64,000 nt of DNA from Lysobacteraceae bacterium NML93-0793 (GCA_002324875.1 NTJG01000003.1:1-64000), one strand, 5' to 3'. Shown: positions 28,259 through 37,878, counted from the first letter of the stretch. Notes: a model not told the origin generated them from the sequence alone. Translations and numbers: made by a program.

Positions 28259-30902
28259 GGTTGCGTTTCTCCAGCTGCGCGGCGGCGCGCTGCACGCGCG
28301 TGCGCCAGTCCTCGGTGCTGAGCTGGCCGCGCAGCGACTCGGCCCACAGCGGAAACGACATCGGGGTGAAGGTCTTCATCGGATGCAGGTCCAGCGTGCG
28401 CCGGCTGCAGTCTTCCAGCGTCTCGCGCAGCCGCACGACCTCGAGCTGGGCGGCGAAAACCTCGCGTTCGGCCAGCGCCAGCAGCATGTGATCGGGATCG
28501 TGCTGGCGCAGCACGTCGAACAGCAGACCGCTCGAGGCCTGCAGCTGGCGCATCGAGCGCGGCGCACGGCCCGGCAGCGACGGCGGCAGCAGGCCGGCGA
28601 CACGGGCGATGTCGCGGAACTGGCGCCGCGCGAGTTCGGCCAGATTGAGACTCTCGCGCAGATCCTCCAGCAGCCGCTCGGGCGTCAGCAGTGCGGTCAC
28701 CTCGGCAGCATCGATCTCCACCGCCTGCGCCGGCGAGACCACCAGGCCGTAGTCGTTGACCGCGAACGTGAAGCTGTTGCGCACGCGCCGGCCCCAGCGC
28801 AGCGCGAGCAGGGCAGCCAGGCCCTCGTGCACGTGGCGGCCGGCGAACGGAAACACGAACAGATGCCGCCCGCCGCGCGCCTGCACCCATTCGACCAGCA
28901 GGCGGTCCGGCGCCGGCAGCGCGGAGAGGTGATCCTGGAGATCGAGCAGACGTGCGATCGCCTGCATCTCCGGCGCGCGCCTCGGGCCGTCGAACACGCG
29001 TTCGACCTCGTGCGCGAGCGCGCTCGACAGGGGCATGCGCCCGCCGTTCCACTTCGGCACGGTGCCGCTGCCGGCCTTGGCCACGCGGACGTAGGCAGTC
29101 ATGTCCTCCAGCCGGACCAGCTCCAGCGTGCGGCCGGCGAACTGGAACCGGTCGCCCGGACGCATGCGGCCGATGAAGCTCTCCTCCACCGCGCCCAGTC
29201 CGCCGCCGCGCATCAGCTTCACGCGCACCGCGCCGTCGCTGGTGATGGTGCCGATCGACAGCCGATGACGCAGCGCGACCCGCCGATCGGTCACGCGGTA
29301 GAGGTCACCGTCGCGCTCGACCCGGCGGAAATCCGGGTAATGCGCCAGCGCCTGACCGCCCTGCACGACGAAGTCGAGCACGGCGCGCCAGCTGGTGTCG
29401 TCCAGCGCGCGGAAGGCCTGAGTGCCGCGCACTTCGGCCAGCAGGGCATCGCCCGCGAAGCCGCCGCCGAGCGCCAGCGTCACGCAGTGCTGGGCCAGCA
29501 CATCGAGACTGAGGCGCGGCGCGGGCCGGGATTCGATCGTGCCCTGGGCCACGGCCTCGCGCGCGGCGGCGTACTCGACGAGTTCCAGCGCATGCGTGGG
29601 CACGCAGACCACGTGACCGGCCTCCCCCGGGCGATGCTTCGCGCGCCCGGCCCGCTGCAGCAGGCGTGCGACGCCCTTCGGGCTGCCGATCTGCAACACC
29701 TGGTCGACCGCGGGGAAATCGACGCCGAGATCCAGACTGGAGGTGGCGACCACGCAGCGCACGCTGCCATCGCGCAGACCGTTCTCCGCGTCGCCGCGCA
29801 GCTTCGGATCCAGCGAACCGTGATGCAGCGCGAGCGTCTCGGGCGCCTCGGGCCACACCGCCGACAGCGCGCGGTGCCAGAGTTCGGCCTGCGAGCGTGT
29901 GTTGCAGAACAGCAGACTGGTGCGTTCGGCCATCAGCCGCTCGAGCACGCGCGGCAGCTGGGCCAGCCCGAGGTGACCGCCCCAGGGAAAGCGCTCGTCC
30001 TCGTCGGGCAGCAGCGTATCGATGGTCATGACCTTGGGCGCGACGCCGGCCACGGTCGGCGCCTCGGGCAGGTGCGGCAGCAGCGCATCGCGCGCCTCGT
30101 CCAGATTGCCGAGCGTCGCCGAGACGCCCCAGATCCGCAGCGCGGGATTCAGGGCACGCAGCCGCGCAAGTGCCAGCTGCAACAGCACGCCGCGTTTGTT
30201 GCCGAGCAGTTCGTGCCACTCGTCGACGATCACGCAGCGCAGCGTTGCAAGGCGCGGGCCGGTATCGGGATAGGACAGCAGCAGCGACAGCGATTCGGGC
30301 GTGGTGATCAGCGCATCGAGCTTGCCCTCGCGCGCCAGCCGTTTGTCGCGTGCGCTGGCGTCGCCGGTGCGCAGGCCGATCTGCCAGTCGAGGCCCAGTG
30401 CCTCGATCGGAGTGCGCATCGCGCGCAAGGTATCGGCGGCGAGCGCGCGCAGCGGCGTGATCCACAGCAGCGAGAGGTCGCGCGGTGCATTGCGGGTGCG
30501 TGGCGTGCGGGCCGGCGAACACGCCGCGGTGTCGGTCGGTTCGAGCGTCGCGTCTCCGGTGACGGCCATCGAAACGGATGGGGACTTCGACGACAGGCGA
30601 GCAGCGGCATCACCCGCACCGGCGCGCCGCGCTGCAGCCTTGACCGGCGCGGGTGTCGATGTCTTCGCCTTTGACGCCGCGCGCGGCGTCCGTTTCGCCG
30701 CAGCGGCTTCCAGTGCCAGCGCTTCGAGCAGCGGGCCACCGAGTGCCGCGAGCGTCTTGCCGCTGCCGGTGGGCGTCTGCAACAGCCCGGATTCACCCGC
30801 CAGATACCGGCGCCAGACCTCGCGCTGGAACGGCGCAGGCGTCCAGCCCTGGGCCTCGAACCAGGCGCGCAGCGGCGCATCCGGGCCACGCAGGCGCTTC
30901 AT
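28251..30902 (-). CDS. lhr: Ligase-associated DEXH helicase (Lhr core type)
   Basis: ATP-dependent 3'-5' DNA helicase of superfamily 2, 883 aa from an ATG with GGAGG upstream. Walker A TPTGSGKT has K49. Motif II is DEWH at 227-230. SATLGN is motif III, followed by the second RecA domain with RAGRAKHR (motif VI), a winged-helix and the Lhr-specific domain to the end. An insertion of about 75 low-complexity residues (66-139, Ala/Lys/Pro/Thr-rich) splits RecA domain 1 between motifs I and Ia. The ligase gene lies 88 bases upstream and pdeM overlaps downstream. Confidence 0.93.
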   Translation of the reverse strand: MKRLRGPDAPLRAWFEAQGWTPAPFQREVWRRYLAGESGLLQTPTGSGKTLAALGGPLLEALALEAAAAKRTPRAASKAKTSTPAPVKAAARRAGAGDAAARLSSKSPSVSMAVTGDATLEPTDTAACSPARTPRTRNAPRDLSLLWITPLRALAADTLRAMRTPIEALGLDWQIGLRTGDASARDKRLAREGKLDALITTPESLSLLLSYPDTGPRLATLRCVIVDEWHELLGNKRGVLLQLALARLRALNPALRIWGVSATLGNLDEARDALLPHLPEAPTVAGVAPKVMTIDTLLPDEDERFPWGGHLGLAQLPRVLERLMAERTSLLFCNTRSQAELWHRALSAVWPEAPETLALHHGSLDPKLRGDAENGLRDGSVRCVVATSSLDLGVDFPAVDQVLQIGSPKGVARLLQRAGRAKHRPGEAGHVVCVPTHALELVEYAAAREAVAQGTIESRPAPRLSLDVLAQHCVTLALGGGFAGDALLAEVRGTQAFRALDDTSWRAVLDFVVQGGQALAHYPDFRRVERDGDLYRVTDRRVALRHRLSIGTITSDGAVRVKLMRGGGLGAVEESFIGRMRPGDRFQFAGRTLELVRLEDMTAYVRVAKAGSGTVPKWNGGRMPLSSALAHEVERVFDGPRRAPEMQAIARLLDLQDHLSALPAPDRLLVEWVQARGGRHLFVFPFAGRHVHEGLAALLALRWGRRVRNSFTFAVNDYGLVVSPAQAVEIDAAEVTALLTPERLLEDLRESLNLAELARRQFRDIARVAGLLPPSLPGRAPRSMRQLQASSGLLFDVLRQHDPDHMLLALAEREVFAAQLEVVRLRETLEDCSRRTLDLHPMKTFTPMSFPLWAESLRGQLSTEDWRTRVQRAAAQLEKRNRG

Positions 30903-30990
30903 GCGACCTCCACGCAGGCGCGCGCTCGCGCGCAATCGGCTGTTCCTGCCGGTGTTTTTCCGCGCGCGAGTGCGCGCCTGCGGACGCAGA

Positions 30991-32697
30991 TCACCGCGCC
31001 AAGGCCTTCAGCGTCTCGAGCCTGTCGGCCTCGGCCATCGGCTTGTCGCGGCGCCAGCGCAGGATGCGCGGGAACCGCACCGCGATCCCCGATTTGTGTC
31101 GCTTCGACACGTTGACGGCTTCGAAGCCCAGCTCGAAGACGTGATGCGCCTTCACCGAGCGCACCGGCCCGAAGCGCTCCAGCGTGTGCGCGCGGATCCA
31201 GCCATCCAGGGCGAGGATTTCCGTGTCGTCCAGTCCGGAATAGGCCTTGGCGACCGGCACCAGCGTGTCGCCATCCCAGAGGCCGAAGGTGTAGTCGGTA
31301 TAGAGCGTGCTGCGTCGGCCGTGGCCGGCCTGCGCGTAGAGCAGCACCGCGTCGATGGTGAGCGGGTCGATCTTCCACTTCCACCAGTCGCCGCGTCGGC
31401 GGCCGGTCTGGTAGGGGGCATCGGCGCGCTTCAGCATCAGGCCCTCGACGCCGCGCTCGCGCGCCTGTGCGCGCAGGTCGGCGGCGGCCGCCCAGTCCGG
31501 CACCTCGACGCGCGGTGAGACCACGATGCGCGGATCGTCATGCGCGTCGATCAGTGTCTCCAGCGCGGCGCGTCGCGCGTGCTGCGGCTTCGCGCGCCAG
31601 TCGTCGCCGTCGCGCTCCAGCAGGTCGTAGACCTGAAGACGCACCGGCGTGTCGGCCAGCGTCTTCGGCCCGGGCTTGAGCCGCTGGATGCGCGTTTGCA
31701 GCGCGGTGAACGGCAGCGGCGCATCGTCGTCCGCGCGCCACGCGAGCAGTTCGCCATCGAGCACCGTGCCGTCGGGCAGCGCCATCGCGGCCGCTTCGAT
31801 TTCGGGAAAGCGGCCGTCCAGGCGCTCCTCGCCACGTGACCACAGCGCGACTTCACCGTCTCGGCGCAGCAGCTGCAGGCGGATGCCGTCCCATTTCCAT
31901 TCCAGCAGCCAGTCCTCGACCGGGCCCAGCGCACGTGCGACGGCATCGGGGTCGTTGGCCAGCGCGACGATGTCGGGCGCGGTGTCGGTCGCTTCGTCGC
32001 CCGCGGGTTCCGCCTCCGGCAGGCCCGCCTCGGCCCGCAGCGCCGATTCCAGTGGCGATGCGAGAAAGAACGGATACGGCTGCTGGCGATCCCCGGGCAG
32101 TTCCTCGACCGTGAGCAGATCACGCAGGAAATCGGGCGTCGGCGTCCAGGCGCCGAGCATGCGCTGGGCGAGCCGCGCGATGTCGATGCCGGTGAGCTCG
32201 GCCAGCGCCTGCTGCACCAGGCGCTGCGACACACCGACGCGCAGCGCCCCGGTCAACAGTTTGTTGAACAGCAGCCGCTCGTCGAAGCGCAGCGTGCGCC
32301 AGGCCTCGACGATGACCGCGCGGCGGAGCTCGATGTCCTTGTTGGCCACCGGCAGCAGACGGATCTCGATCCAGTCGGCCAGCGCGACGTCCGGCGCCGC
32401 CTCGGCGGGATCGTCGAGCAGCAGCGCCAGCGTCTCGGCGAGATCGCCCACCTGGTCGTAGCTGTCGTCGACCAGCCAGTCGGGCGTGCCGGACTCGATC
32501 GCGATCCATTCGCGCAGCTCGCGGGTGTTGGCGATCTTCTTGCGCGCACCGGCCACCTTGCCGCCCGAGAGCAGATACAGCGCCCACGCCGCATCACGCG
32601 GCGGCGCCTCGCGGAAGTAGCGGATCAGTGCGGCGCGCTTGTCGAGCGTGGCGGTGCTCTGGTCGAGCTCGCGGTAGAGCTGGGCGAAACGCTTCAT
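30991..32697 (-). CDS. ligB: ATP-dependent DNA ligase (ligase-associated repair cluster)
   Basis: Seals nicks by adenylyl transfer from ATP; 568 aa. The nucleotidyl lysine is K268 in LEWKWDGIR (motif I). It is followed by an arginine in SRGEERLDGRFPE, and by the glutamate motif VLDGELLAW. The later lysine motif reads VEGLMLKR, and WWKWK closes the adenylation domain before an OB domain. The N-terminal 200 residues form the helical DNA-binding domain. Gene order (exonuclease, ligase, Lhr, PdeM) is the known bacterial ligase-associated repair cluster; it is distinct from the NAD ligase LigA and from E. coli LigB. Confidence 0.94.
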   Translation of the reverse strand: MKRFAQLYRELDQSTATLDKRAALIRYFREAPPRDAAWALYLLSGGKVAGARKKIANTRELREWIAIESGTPDWLVDDSYDQVGDLAETLALLLDDPAEAAPDVALADWIEIRLLPVANKDIELRRAVIVEAWRTLRFDERLLFNKLLTGALRVGVSQRLVQQALAELTGIDIARLAQRMLGAWTPTPDFLRDLLTVEELPGDRQQPYPFFLASPLESALRAEAGLPEAEPAGDEATDTAPDIVALANDPDAVARALGPVEDWLLEWKWDGIRLQLLRRDGEVALWSRGEERLDGRFPEIEAAAMALPDGTVLDGELLAWRADDDAPLPFTALQTRIQRLKPGPKTLADTPVRLQVYDLLERDGDDWRAKPQHARRAALETLIDAHDDPRIVVSPRVEVPDWAAAADLRAQARERGVEGLMLKRADAPYQTGRRRGDWWKWKIDPLTIDAVLLYAQAGHGRRSTLYTDYTFGLWDGDTLVPVAKAYSGLDDTEILALDGWIRAHTLERFGPVRSVKAHHVFELGFEAVNVSKRHKSGIAVRFPRILRWRRDKPMAEADRLETLKALAR

Positions 32698-33052
32698 GCG
32701 TGGACCTGCGCTGTCGGGCGGCCGGCGGTGACCGGACGGCCAGGCCCGACCGAACGCGCAAGCCTGGTCGAATGGCCGAGCCTGCTCGAGTCTCCCAGTG
32801 CCGTTCGACTGCCGACGCCTCCCGGATTGCCATGCAATGCGCGTGATCCGTCATTCCCGCGCAGGCGGGAATCCATTCGCATGGGCGCTGGACGGCGCGG
32901 AGTCACTGGATCCCGGCCTGCGCGGGAATGACGGCGCTGGGGTATCGCCGACACGGTGACGGCTGCGGTTGCGGTTGCGGTTGCAACAGCCGTCGCCCTT
33001 GCGTCGGCTGCTGCACGCGCAGCACCGCACGCCGAAGCCGAGCTGACAGCGC
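32698..33052. other. Intergenic stretch between exonuclease and ligase genes
   Basis: 355 bases without a convincing gene. It holds the 85-bp palindrome (32849-32933) and three tandem copies of GCGGTT (32965-32982). Short open frames here have no protein-like features. Because the flanking genes belong to one functional cluster, the palindrome probably inserted into an operon and may affect read-through. Confidence 0.6.
32849..32933. repeat. 85-bp palindromic repeat element
   Basis: Arms of 27 bases at 32849-32875 and 32907-32933 are near-perfect inverted copies (CGTCATTCCCGCGCAGG... and its complement), flanking a 31-base centre. Each arm also folds on its own through TTCCCGC/GCGGGAA. The element occupies the gap between the ligase and exonuclease genes of the repair cluster. 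A single arm recurs at 2444-2470. Confidence 0.8.
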
Positions 33053-34075
33053 TCACTCCTCACCCCCGAAATCCGTGCGGAACGCCTCGGCCGCGATCCC
33101 GTCCTCGTTGAGCGCGCGGATGATCGCGTCGGTATTGCCGTGCGTCGCGATCACGCGCGAGGCGCCGGTCTCGCGCACGGTGCGCATCAGGTCCGGCCAG
33201 TCGGCGTGATCGGAGACCACGAAGCCGCGGTCGTAATTGCGTCGCCGCCGGTTGCCGCGCAGGCGCATCCAGCCCGACGCGAAACCCTGCTGGGCACGGC
33301 GGAACCGCCGGATCCAGGCACTGCCGGCGGCCGACGGCGGCGCGAGCACCAGCTTGCCGGCGAAATCGGCGGCCTTGTCGGTGTCGGCCACCGGCAGCGT
33401 GTCGATCATCGGCACGCCGGCGCGGCGGTAGACGTCGACGCCGTTGGCGACCGCGCCGTGCAGCAGCACGGGGGCATCGGTGTGCGCGGCGAGTTCGGCG
33501 AGCACGCGCTGGGCCTTGCCGAGCGCGTAGCAGTAGAGGATCGCCGCCTCGCCGCGCTCGGCGCAGCGGTCGCGCCAGACCACGATCTCGCGCGCGACCT
33601 CGGCCGTGTCCGGCCAGCGGTAGATCGGCAGGCCGAAGGTGGCCTCGGTGATGAAGGTGTCGCAGCGCACCACTTCGAACGGATCGCAGGTCGGATCGTG
33701 CTGGCGCTTGTAGTCGCCCGATGCCACCCAGACCTCGCCATCCACTTCCACCCGCACCTGCGCCGAACCCAGCACGTGGCCGGCCGGATGCAGCGACACG
33801 GTCGCGTCGCCCATCCGGAACGGCGCGCCGTACTCGTGCGCCATGTAGATCTGGTCGCCGAGGCGCCATTCGAGAATCGGCAGGCCGATCCGGGTGGTGT
33901 GGTAGGCGCCCATGCCGGTACGCGCATGATCGCCGTGGCCGTGGGTGATCACGGCGCGTGGCACCGGCCGCCAGGGGTCGATGTGGAAATCGCCCGCGGG
34001 GCAGTACAGGCCCTCGGGGCGCAGCTGGATCAGGTCGCCCGCGGCACGGCCACGCGGCATCGGAGAGGAAACCAT
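33053..34075 (-). CDS. Ligase-associated DNA exonuclease (metallo-beta-lactamase fold)
   Basis: Beta-CASP-type MBL nuclease of the ligase-associated repair cluster, 340 aa from the ATG at 34075 (M19 at 34060 is an alternative). The metal site is HGHGDH at 45-50. Further motifs are the PAGHVLGSAQ segment near 104, GDYKRQHDP near 128, and the C-terminal SDHADW and THGN histidines. It is the first gene of the minus-strand cluster that continues with the ligase after a 355-base gap containing a palindromic repeat. Predicted activity is manganese- or zinc-dependent DNA end processing. Confidence 0.9.
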   Translation of the reverse strand: MVSSPMPRGRAAGDLIQLRPEGLYCPAGDFHIDPWRPVPRAVITHGHGDHARTGMGAYHTTRIGLPILEWRLGDQIYMAHEYGAPFRMGDATVSLHPAGHVLGSAQVRVEVDGEVWVASGDYKRQHDPTCDPFEVVRCDTFITEATFGLPIYRWPDTAEVAREIVVWRDRCAERGEAAILYCYALGKAQRVLAELAAHTDAPVLLHGAVANGVDVYRRAGVPMIDTLPVADTDKAADFAGKLVLAPPSAAGSAWIRRFRRAQQGFASGWMRLRGNRRRRNYDRGFVVSDHADWPDLMRTVRETGASRVIATHGNTDAIIRALNEDGIAAEAFRTDFGGEE

Positions 34076-34181
34076 CGGCGGAGTCTGGGCGGGCGCGCGT
34101 GCAGGACACGGCAAGCCTGGGACGCCCGCGTCTCAGCCGGTGAGAACGGCCGCCGACGCGTCCGCGATGCGGTCGCGCGGT

Positions 34182-37100
34182 TCAGGACGGATCTTCGATC
34201 CCGTCGTCGGAGCGGGCGGGTCGCCAGGTCTGGGCGATGACGTCGGCCAGCATCTCGCCGGTCAGCGGCTTGCGCAGGAAGCCTTCGAACCCGGCCGTGC
34301 GCGCCGCGGGCTCGGCATCGGCGTCGGCGCGCGCGGTGACCGCCACCAGCGGACGATGGAACCCCAGCGCACGCAGCATGCCGGCCAGCGCCAGGCCATC
34401 GACGCCCGGAAGATCGAGATCCAGCAGCGCGATGTCGAAGGTGCGCGCCGCCACTTCGGTCAGCGCGGCCAGGCCGTGCAACGCGTGCACCACGGTGTGG
34501 CCCTGTGCCTGCAGCAGGCCGGAGATCACGTCGGCCACGGTCTGGTCGTCCTCGACCAGCAGGATGTCCAGGCCCACGGCCGCGGTGAGCCGCGCGTGGC
34601 TGGCCGGCTCGCTCGCGACCGGGGGCGCGTCGACGGCGACCAGCGGCAGGCGCACGTCGAACCGCGTGCCCTGCCCCAGTGTGCTGTCGACATCGATGCG
34701 CCCGCCCATCGCGGCTGACAGCTCCTGGCTGATCGCCAGTCCCAGACCGCTGCCGCCGTAGCGTGCATTGGTGCGCGCACCGTCGGCCTGCTCGAAGCGG
34801 CGGAACAGGCGCCCCACCTGCTCGGCGCTCAATCCGGGACCGGTGTCGCTGACGGTGAACACCACATCCGCGCCGCGGCGCTCGACGTGCAGGGCCACAC
34901 GACCGGAATCGGTGAACTTGAGCGCATTGCCGATCAGGTTCAACAGGATCTGGCGCACCCGCGTCGGATCGCCCTGCACCCACTGCATCGTGTCCGGAGC
35001 GAGCGTGACGTCGAAGTCGAGCGCCTTCTGCCGCGCCATCGGGGCGCACAGCGACACGATGTCCTGGACCATGCCATGCAGGTCGAAGGTCTGCGGATCG
35101 AGCTGCAGCTTGCCGGCCTCGATCCGCGCCAGGTCCAGGGCGTCGTTCACCAGCCGCATCAGATGGTCGCCGGCACGCCGGATGGCCAGGGTGTAGTCGC
35201 GCTGGCGCGGGTCCAGCTCGGTGTCGAGCAGCAGCTCGCTCATGCCCAGCACGCCGGTCATCGGGGTGCGGACCTCGTGCCCCAGCGTGGCGAGGAAGCG
35301 GGTCTTGGCCTGCGAGGCGTGTTCGGCGAGTTCGCGCTTCTCTTCGGCCAGTTGCCAGGCATGCCGCCGGCGCAGGCGTCCGCGGTAGGCATACGCCGCG
35401 CGCCACAAGCCCAGCGCCAGCAGTACGAGCGCGGCGATCCAGGCCCAGACCGTCCGCCACCACGGCGGCGCCTGGTGGATCGCCAGCGGCGCGAGTGCGA
35501 TCCAGTCGCCGCTTTCCGTACGCGCCTCCACTTCGAGCGTGTAACGGCCGGGCGCGAGCCGCGGAAACCGGCGTACCGCGCCGGCATTCACATTTACCCA
35601 GTCGGTCTCGTAACCGTCGAGCCGGAGGCGGTAGCGGTGCGCGTGCGCATCGGTGAACGACAGCAGGCGCGCGACCACGCGCAGATCGCGATCCCCGTGC
35701 TGCAGCCGGACCGGCCCCTGCGGCGGCAGCTGGATGACGTCGTCGCCGCGGCGCACCTCCAGCGTGCCGATCAGCAGTGGCGGCTTTGCGTCGTGCTGCC
35801 GCACCTGCAGCGGATGGAACAACAGCAGACCGTCCCCGGTGCCGGCGGCGAAATGGCCGTCGCGCGAGACGCCCATCGGCCGGTCGTTGAATTCCTGGCT
35901 CAGAAGGCCGTCGCGCACGCCGTAGACACGGATGCGCGAGGTCTCGGGGTCGAGCCGCAGCAGGCCACGCACCGTCGTCAGCCAGACCGCGCCGTCCGCG
36001 TCGATACGCACGTCGCCGGGAAACACCTGCGGAAGCCCGTCGTCCGCGTCGAAACGTCGCGCCGGCACGAGCGCGGTGCCGTCCCAGCGGTACTCGTCGA
36101 GCTGCCCCATACCGGTGAGCCAGACGGTATCGGCGCCCTGCTGTCCGATCGCGCTGACGTGTGTCTGCGGACCGCCCGGGACGGGCTGGAACCGGGCGTC
36201 GTCGCCGTTCCACCGGAACAGGCCACCCGTGGTGGCCAGCCACACGCCGCCGTCCGGGCCGCGGACCAGGCGCGTGGGACGCACCGATCCGGGCAGACCG
36301 TGGCCGGCGCCGGGTCGGATCGAGACGATCACATCGCCATCCGCTGCACGCGCCTGGAGCCCGCCCGAGTCGGCGATCCAGAGCACGCCATCTGCCGCCT
36401 CGACCAGACCGGCGATTCCGTTGCTGGGCGCCGCGTGTACGCCGCCGGTCTCGTTCCAGGCGCGACGCTCGCCGGTGGCGGGGTCGTAACGGACGAGGTG
36501 GTGTCGCATGCACGCGACCCAGATGACGCCGCTAGTCATTTCGACCACACCCGAACTCACCTGGGTGCCGCAGACCCGCGTGAGCCGGTGGTCGATCCTG
36601 CCGGTCCTGGGGTCGAGATGATCCAGCGCGCCGCCGCTGCCGACGAGCCACAAGCCGCCGTCCGCGGCCGGGGCGATCGCATTGACGATGGCGTTGCCCA
36701 GCGTCGCGGGATCTGAGATGCGCCGTTGCAGCACGGTGAAATTGCGCCAGTTCGCGGGCAGGTACCACAGCCCGGTGTCGTTGCTGGCGAACCAGAGGCC
36801 GCCCTCACGATCCTCGAACGCCGACGCCCAGGCCGGCCGCACGGCTCCCCGGCTGGCCACGCTGTACAGCGGCACGTCCTCGAGCCGGCCGCCGATCTCC
36901 CGCGCGAGACCACTGCGCGAGTCGTACCAGCGCGCGCCCTGCCGGTCTTCTGCCAGCATATGCAGTACGGGCTCGCCCAGCACCGGATCGGACAGCGGGA
37001 TGAGCTCGGTACGCCCGTCCGGATGGCGGATGACGCCGCGGCCTTGCACGCCGATCCAGAGCTCGCCGGCGCTACCCACGGTCAGACCTTCAACGAGGGC

Positions 37101-37760
37101 CCCGGGCGGCGTCGGCAATGCCACCGGGGCGAAATCCTGTCCGGTCCACGCCGCGACCCCGGTCTTGCAGCCCACCCACAGCGTGCCGTCCTCCTGCACC
37201 ACCAGATAGCCGACCGCATCGCCCGGCAGGCTGCGCGGATCCGCCGGATCGGCCCGGAAACGCTGCATGTACCCGTCGTCGTCGATGCGGTACAGCCCCG
37301 ACTCCGCAGTGCCGAACCAGATCGCGCCATCGGGCGTCGAGGTCACTGCCCACACGTCGTCGACGCCCATCTCCGGGTGACTGGATCGCGTGTAATGGGT
37401 GAACCGCGTGCGATCGACATCCAGCATCGAGACGCCGCCGCGACTGGTGCCGATCCAGACCCGGTCGCGTGCATCGACGTGCACGCTCCACACGCTGTTG
37501 TCGTGCAGGCCGTCCTCGGTGCGCCAGACCCGGAAACCGACGCCGTCGTAGCGGGCCAGGCCGTCGCGGGTGGCGATCCACAGGTAGCCCTGGCGGTCCT
37601 CGGCGATGGCGTGCACGCGGCTGGACGGCAGGCCGTCGAGCACACCGATCTGACGCGGCTGCGGGTTGCCGGCCGTCGGCGGCGCGTGATCGTGCGCCCA
37701 CACTGTGCAGGCGATCAGACTCAGCCACAGCCCCACCAGGGCGATCCCTGCGCAACGCAT
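34182..37760 (-). CDS. Hybrid histidine kinase with beta-propeller sensor and receiver domain
   Basis: Inner-membrane sensor of 1192 aa from the ATG at 37760, which begins a signal-anchor; the frame opens 25 codons earlier. The periplasmic part (about 30-690) is made of repeated GxxWxGT-like two-component propeller blades, followed by a Y_Y_Y domain (about 690-765). A transmembrane segment lies near 770-792. The H-box is GHEVRTP with H828. The ATPase domain has N, G1 and G2 boxes (LIGNALKF, DTGPGL, GGSGLGL). The receiver has phospho-acceptor D1114 in LLDLDLPG. No DNA-binding output domain follows, so a separate response regulator or phosphorelay partner is expected, but none is adjacent. Confidence 0.93.
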   Translation of the reverse strand: MRCAGIALVGLWLSLIACTVWAHDHAPPTAGNPQPRQIGVLDGLPSSRVHAIAEDRQGYLWIATRDGLARYDGVGFRVWRTEDGLHDNSVWSVHVDARDRVWIGTSRGGVSMLDVDRTRFTHYTRSSHPEMGVDDVWAVTSTPDGAIWFGTAESGLYRIDDDGYMQRFRADPADPRSLPGDAVGYLVVQEDGTLWVGCKTGVAAWTGQDFAPVALPTPPGALVEGLTVGSAGELWIGVQGRGVIRHPDGRTELIPLSDPVLGEPVLHMLAEDRQGARWYDSRSGLAREIGGRLEDVPLYSVASRGAVRPAWASAFEDREGGLWFASNDTGLWYLPANWRNFTVLQRRISDPATLGNAIVNAIAPAADGGLWLVGSGGALDHLDPRTGRIDHRLTRVCGTQVSSGVVEMTSGVIWVACMRHHLVRYDPATGERRAWNETGGVHAAPSNGIAGLVEAADGVLWIADSGGLQARAADGDVIVSIRPGAGHGLPGSVRPTRLVRGPDGGVWLATTGGLFRWNGDDARFQPVPGGPQTHVSAIGQQGADTVWLTGMGQLDEYRWDGTALVPARRFDADDGLPQVFPGDVRIDADGAVWLTTVRGLLRLDPETSRIRVYGVRDGLLSQEFNDRPMGVSRDGHFAAGTGDGLLLFHPLQVRQHDAKPPLLIGTLEVRRGDDVIQLPPQGPVRLQHGDRDLRVVARLLSFTDAHAHRYRLRLDGYETDWVNVNAGAVRRFPRLAPGRYTLEVEARTESGDWIALAPLAIHQAPPWWRTVWAWIAALVLLALGLWRAAYAYRGRLRRRHAWQLAEEKRELAEHASQAKTRFLATLGHEVRTPMTGVLGMSELLLDTELDPRQRDYTLAIRRAGDHLMRLVNDALDLARIEAGKLQLDPQTFDLHGMVQDIVSLCAPMARQKALDFDVTLAPDTMQWVQGDPTRVRQILLNLIGNALKFTDSGRVALHVERRGADVVFTVSDTGPGLSAEQVGRLFRRFEQADGARTNARYGGSGLGLAISQELSAAMGGRIDVDSTLGQGTRFDVRLPLVAVDAPPVASEPASHARLTAAVGLDILLVEDDQTVADVISGLLQAQGHTVVHALHGLAALTEVAARTFDIALLDLDLPGVDGLALAGMLRALGFHRPLVAVTARADADAEPAARTAGFEGFLRKPLTGEMLADVIAQTWRPARSDDGIEDPS

Positions 37761-37866
37761 TCCCTGTTCCCCGATTGAACACCGTGCGCTGGGCACGGCT
37801 TCCTGTCCGGCATCCTCGCAACGCAGCGTTGACACCGCAAGTTGCGCCCGCGCGGTGTGACGTGCC

Positions 37867-37872
37867 TAGAAT
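37867..37872 (+). promoter_or_regulatory. -10-like TAGAAT six bases before the yceI-type gene
   Basis: TAGAAT ends six bases before the ATG at 37879, compatible with a leaderless message for the yceI-cytochrome b561 operon. Confidence 0.45.
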
Positions 37873-37878
37873 CGCGCG

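Noticed and set aside
28128..30674. Plus-strand 848-codon open frame opposite the Lhr helicase
   Set aside because: Antisense shadow of a GC-rich coding sequence; the helicase motifs are all on the minus strand.
32965..32982. Tandem GCGGTT copies considered as a CRISPR-like or VNTR array
   Set aside because: Only three copies with no spacers; too short to be more than a local simple repeat.
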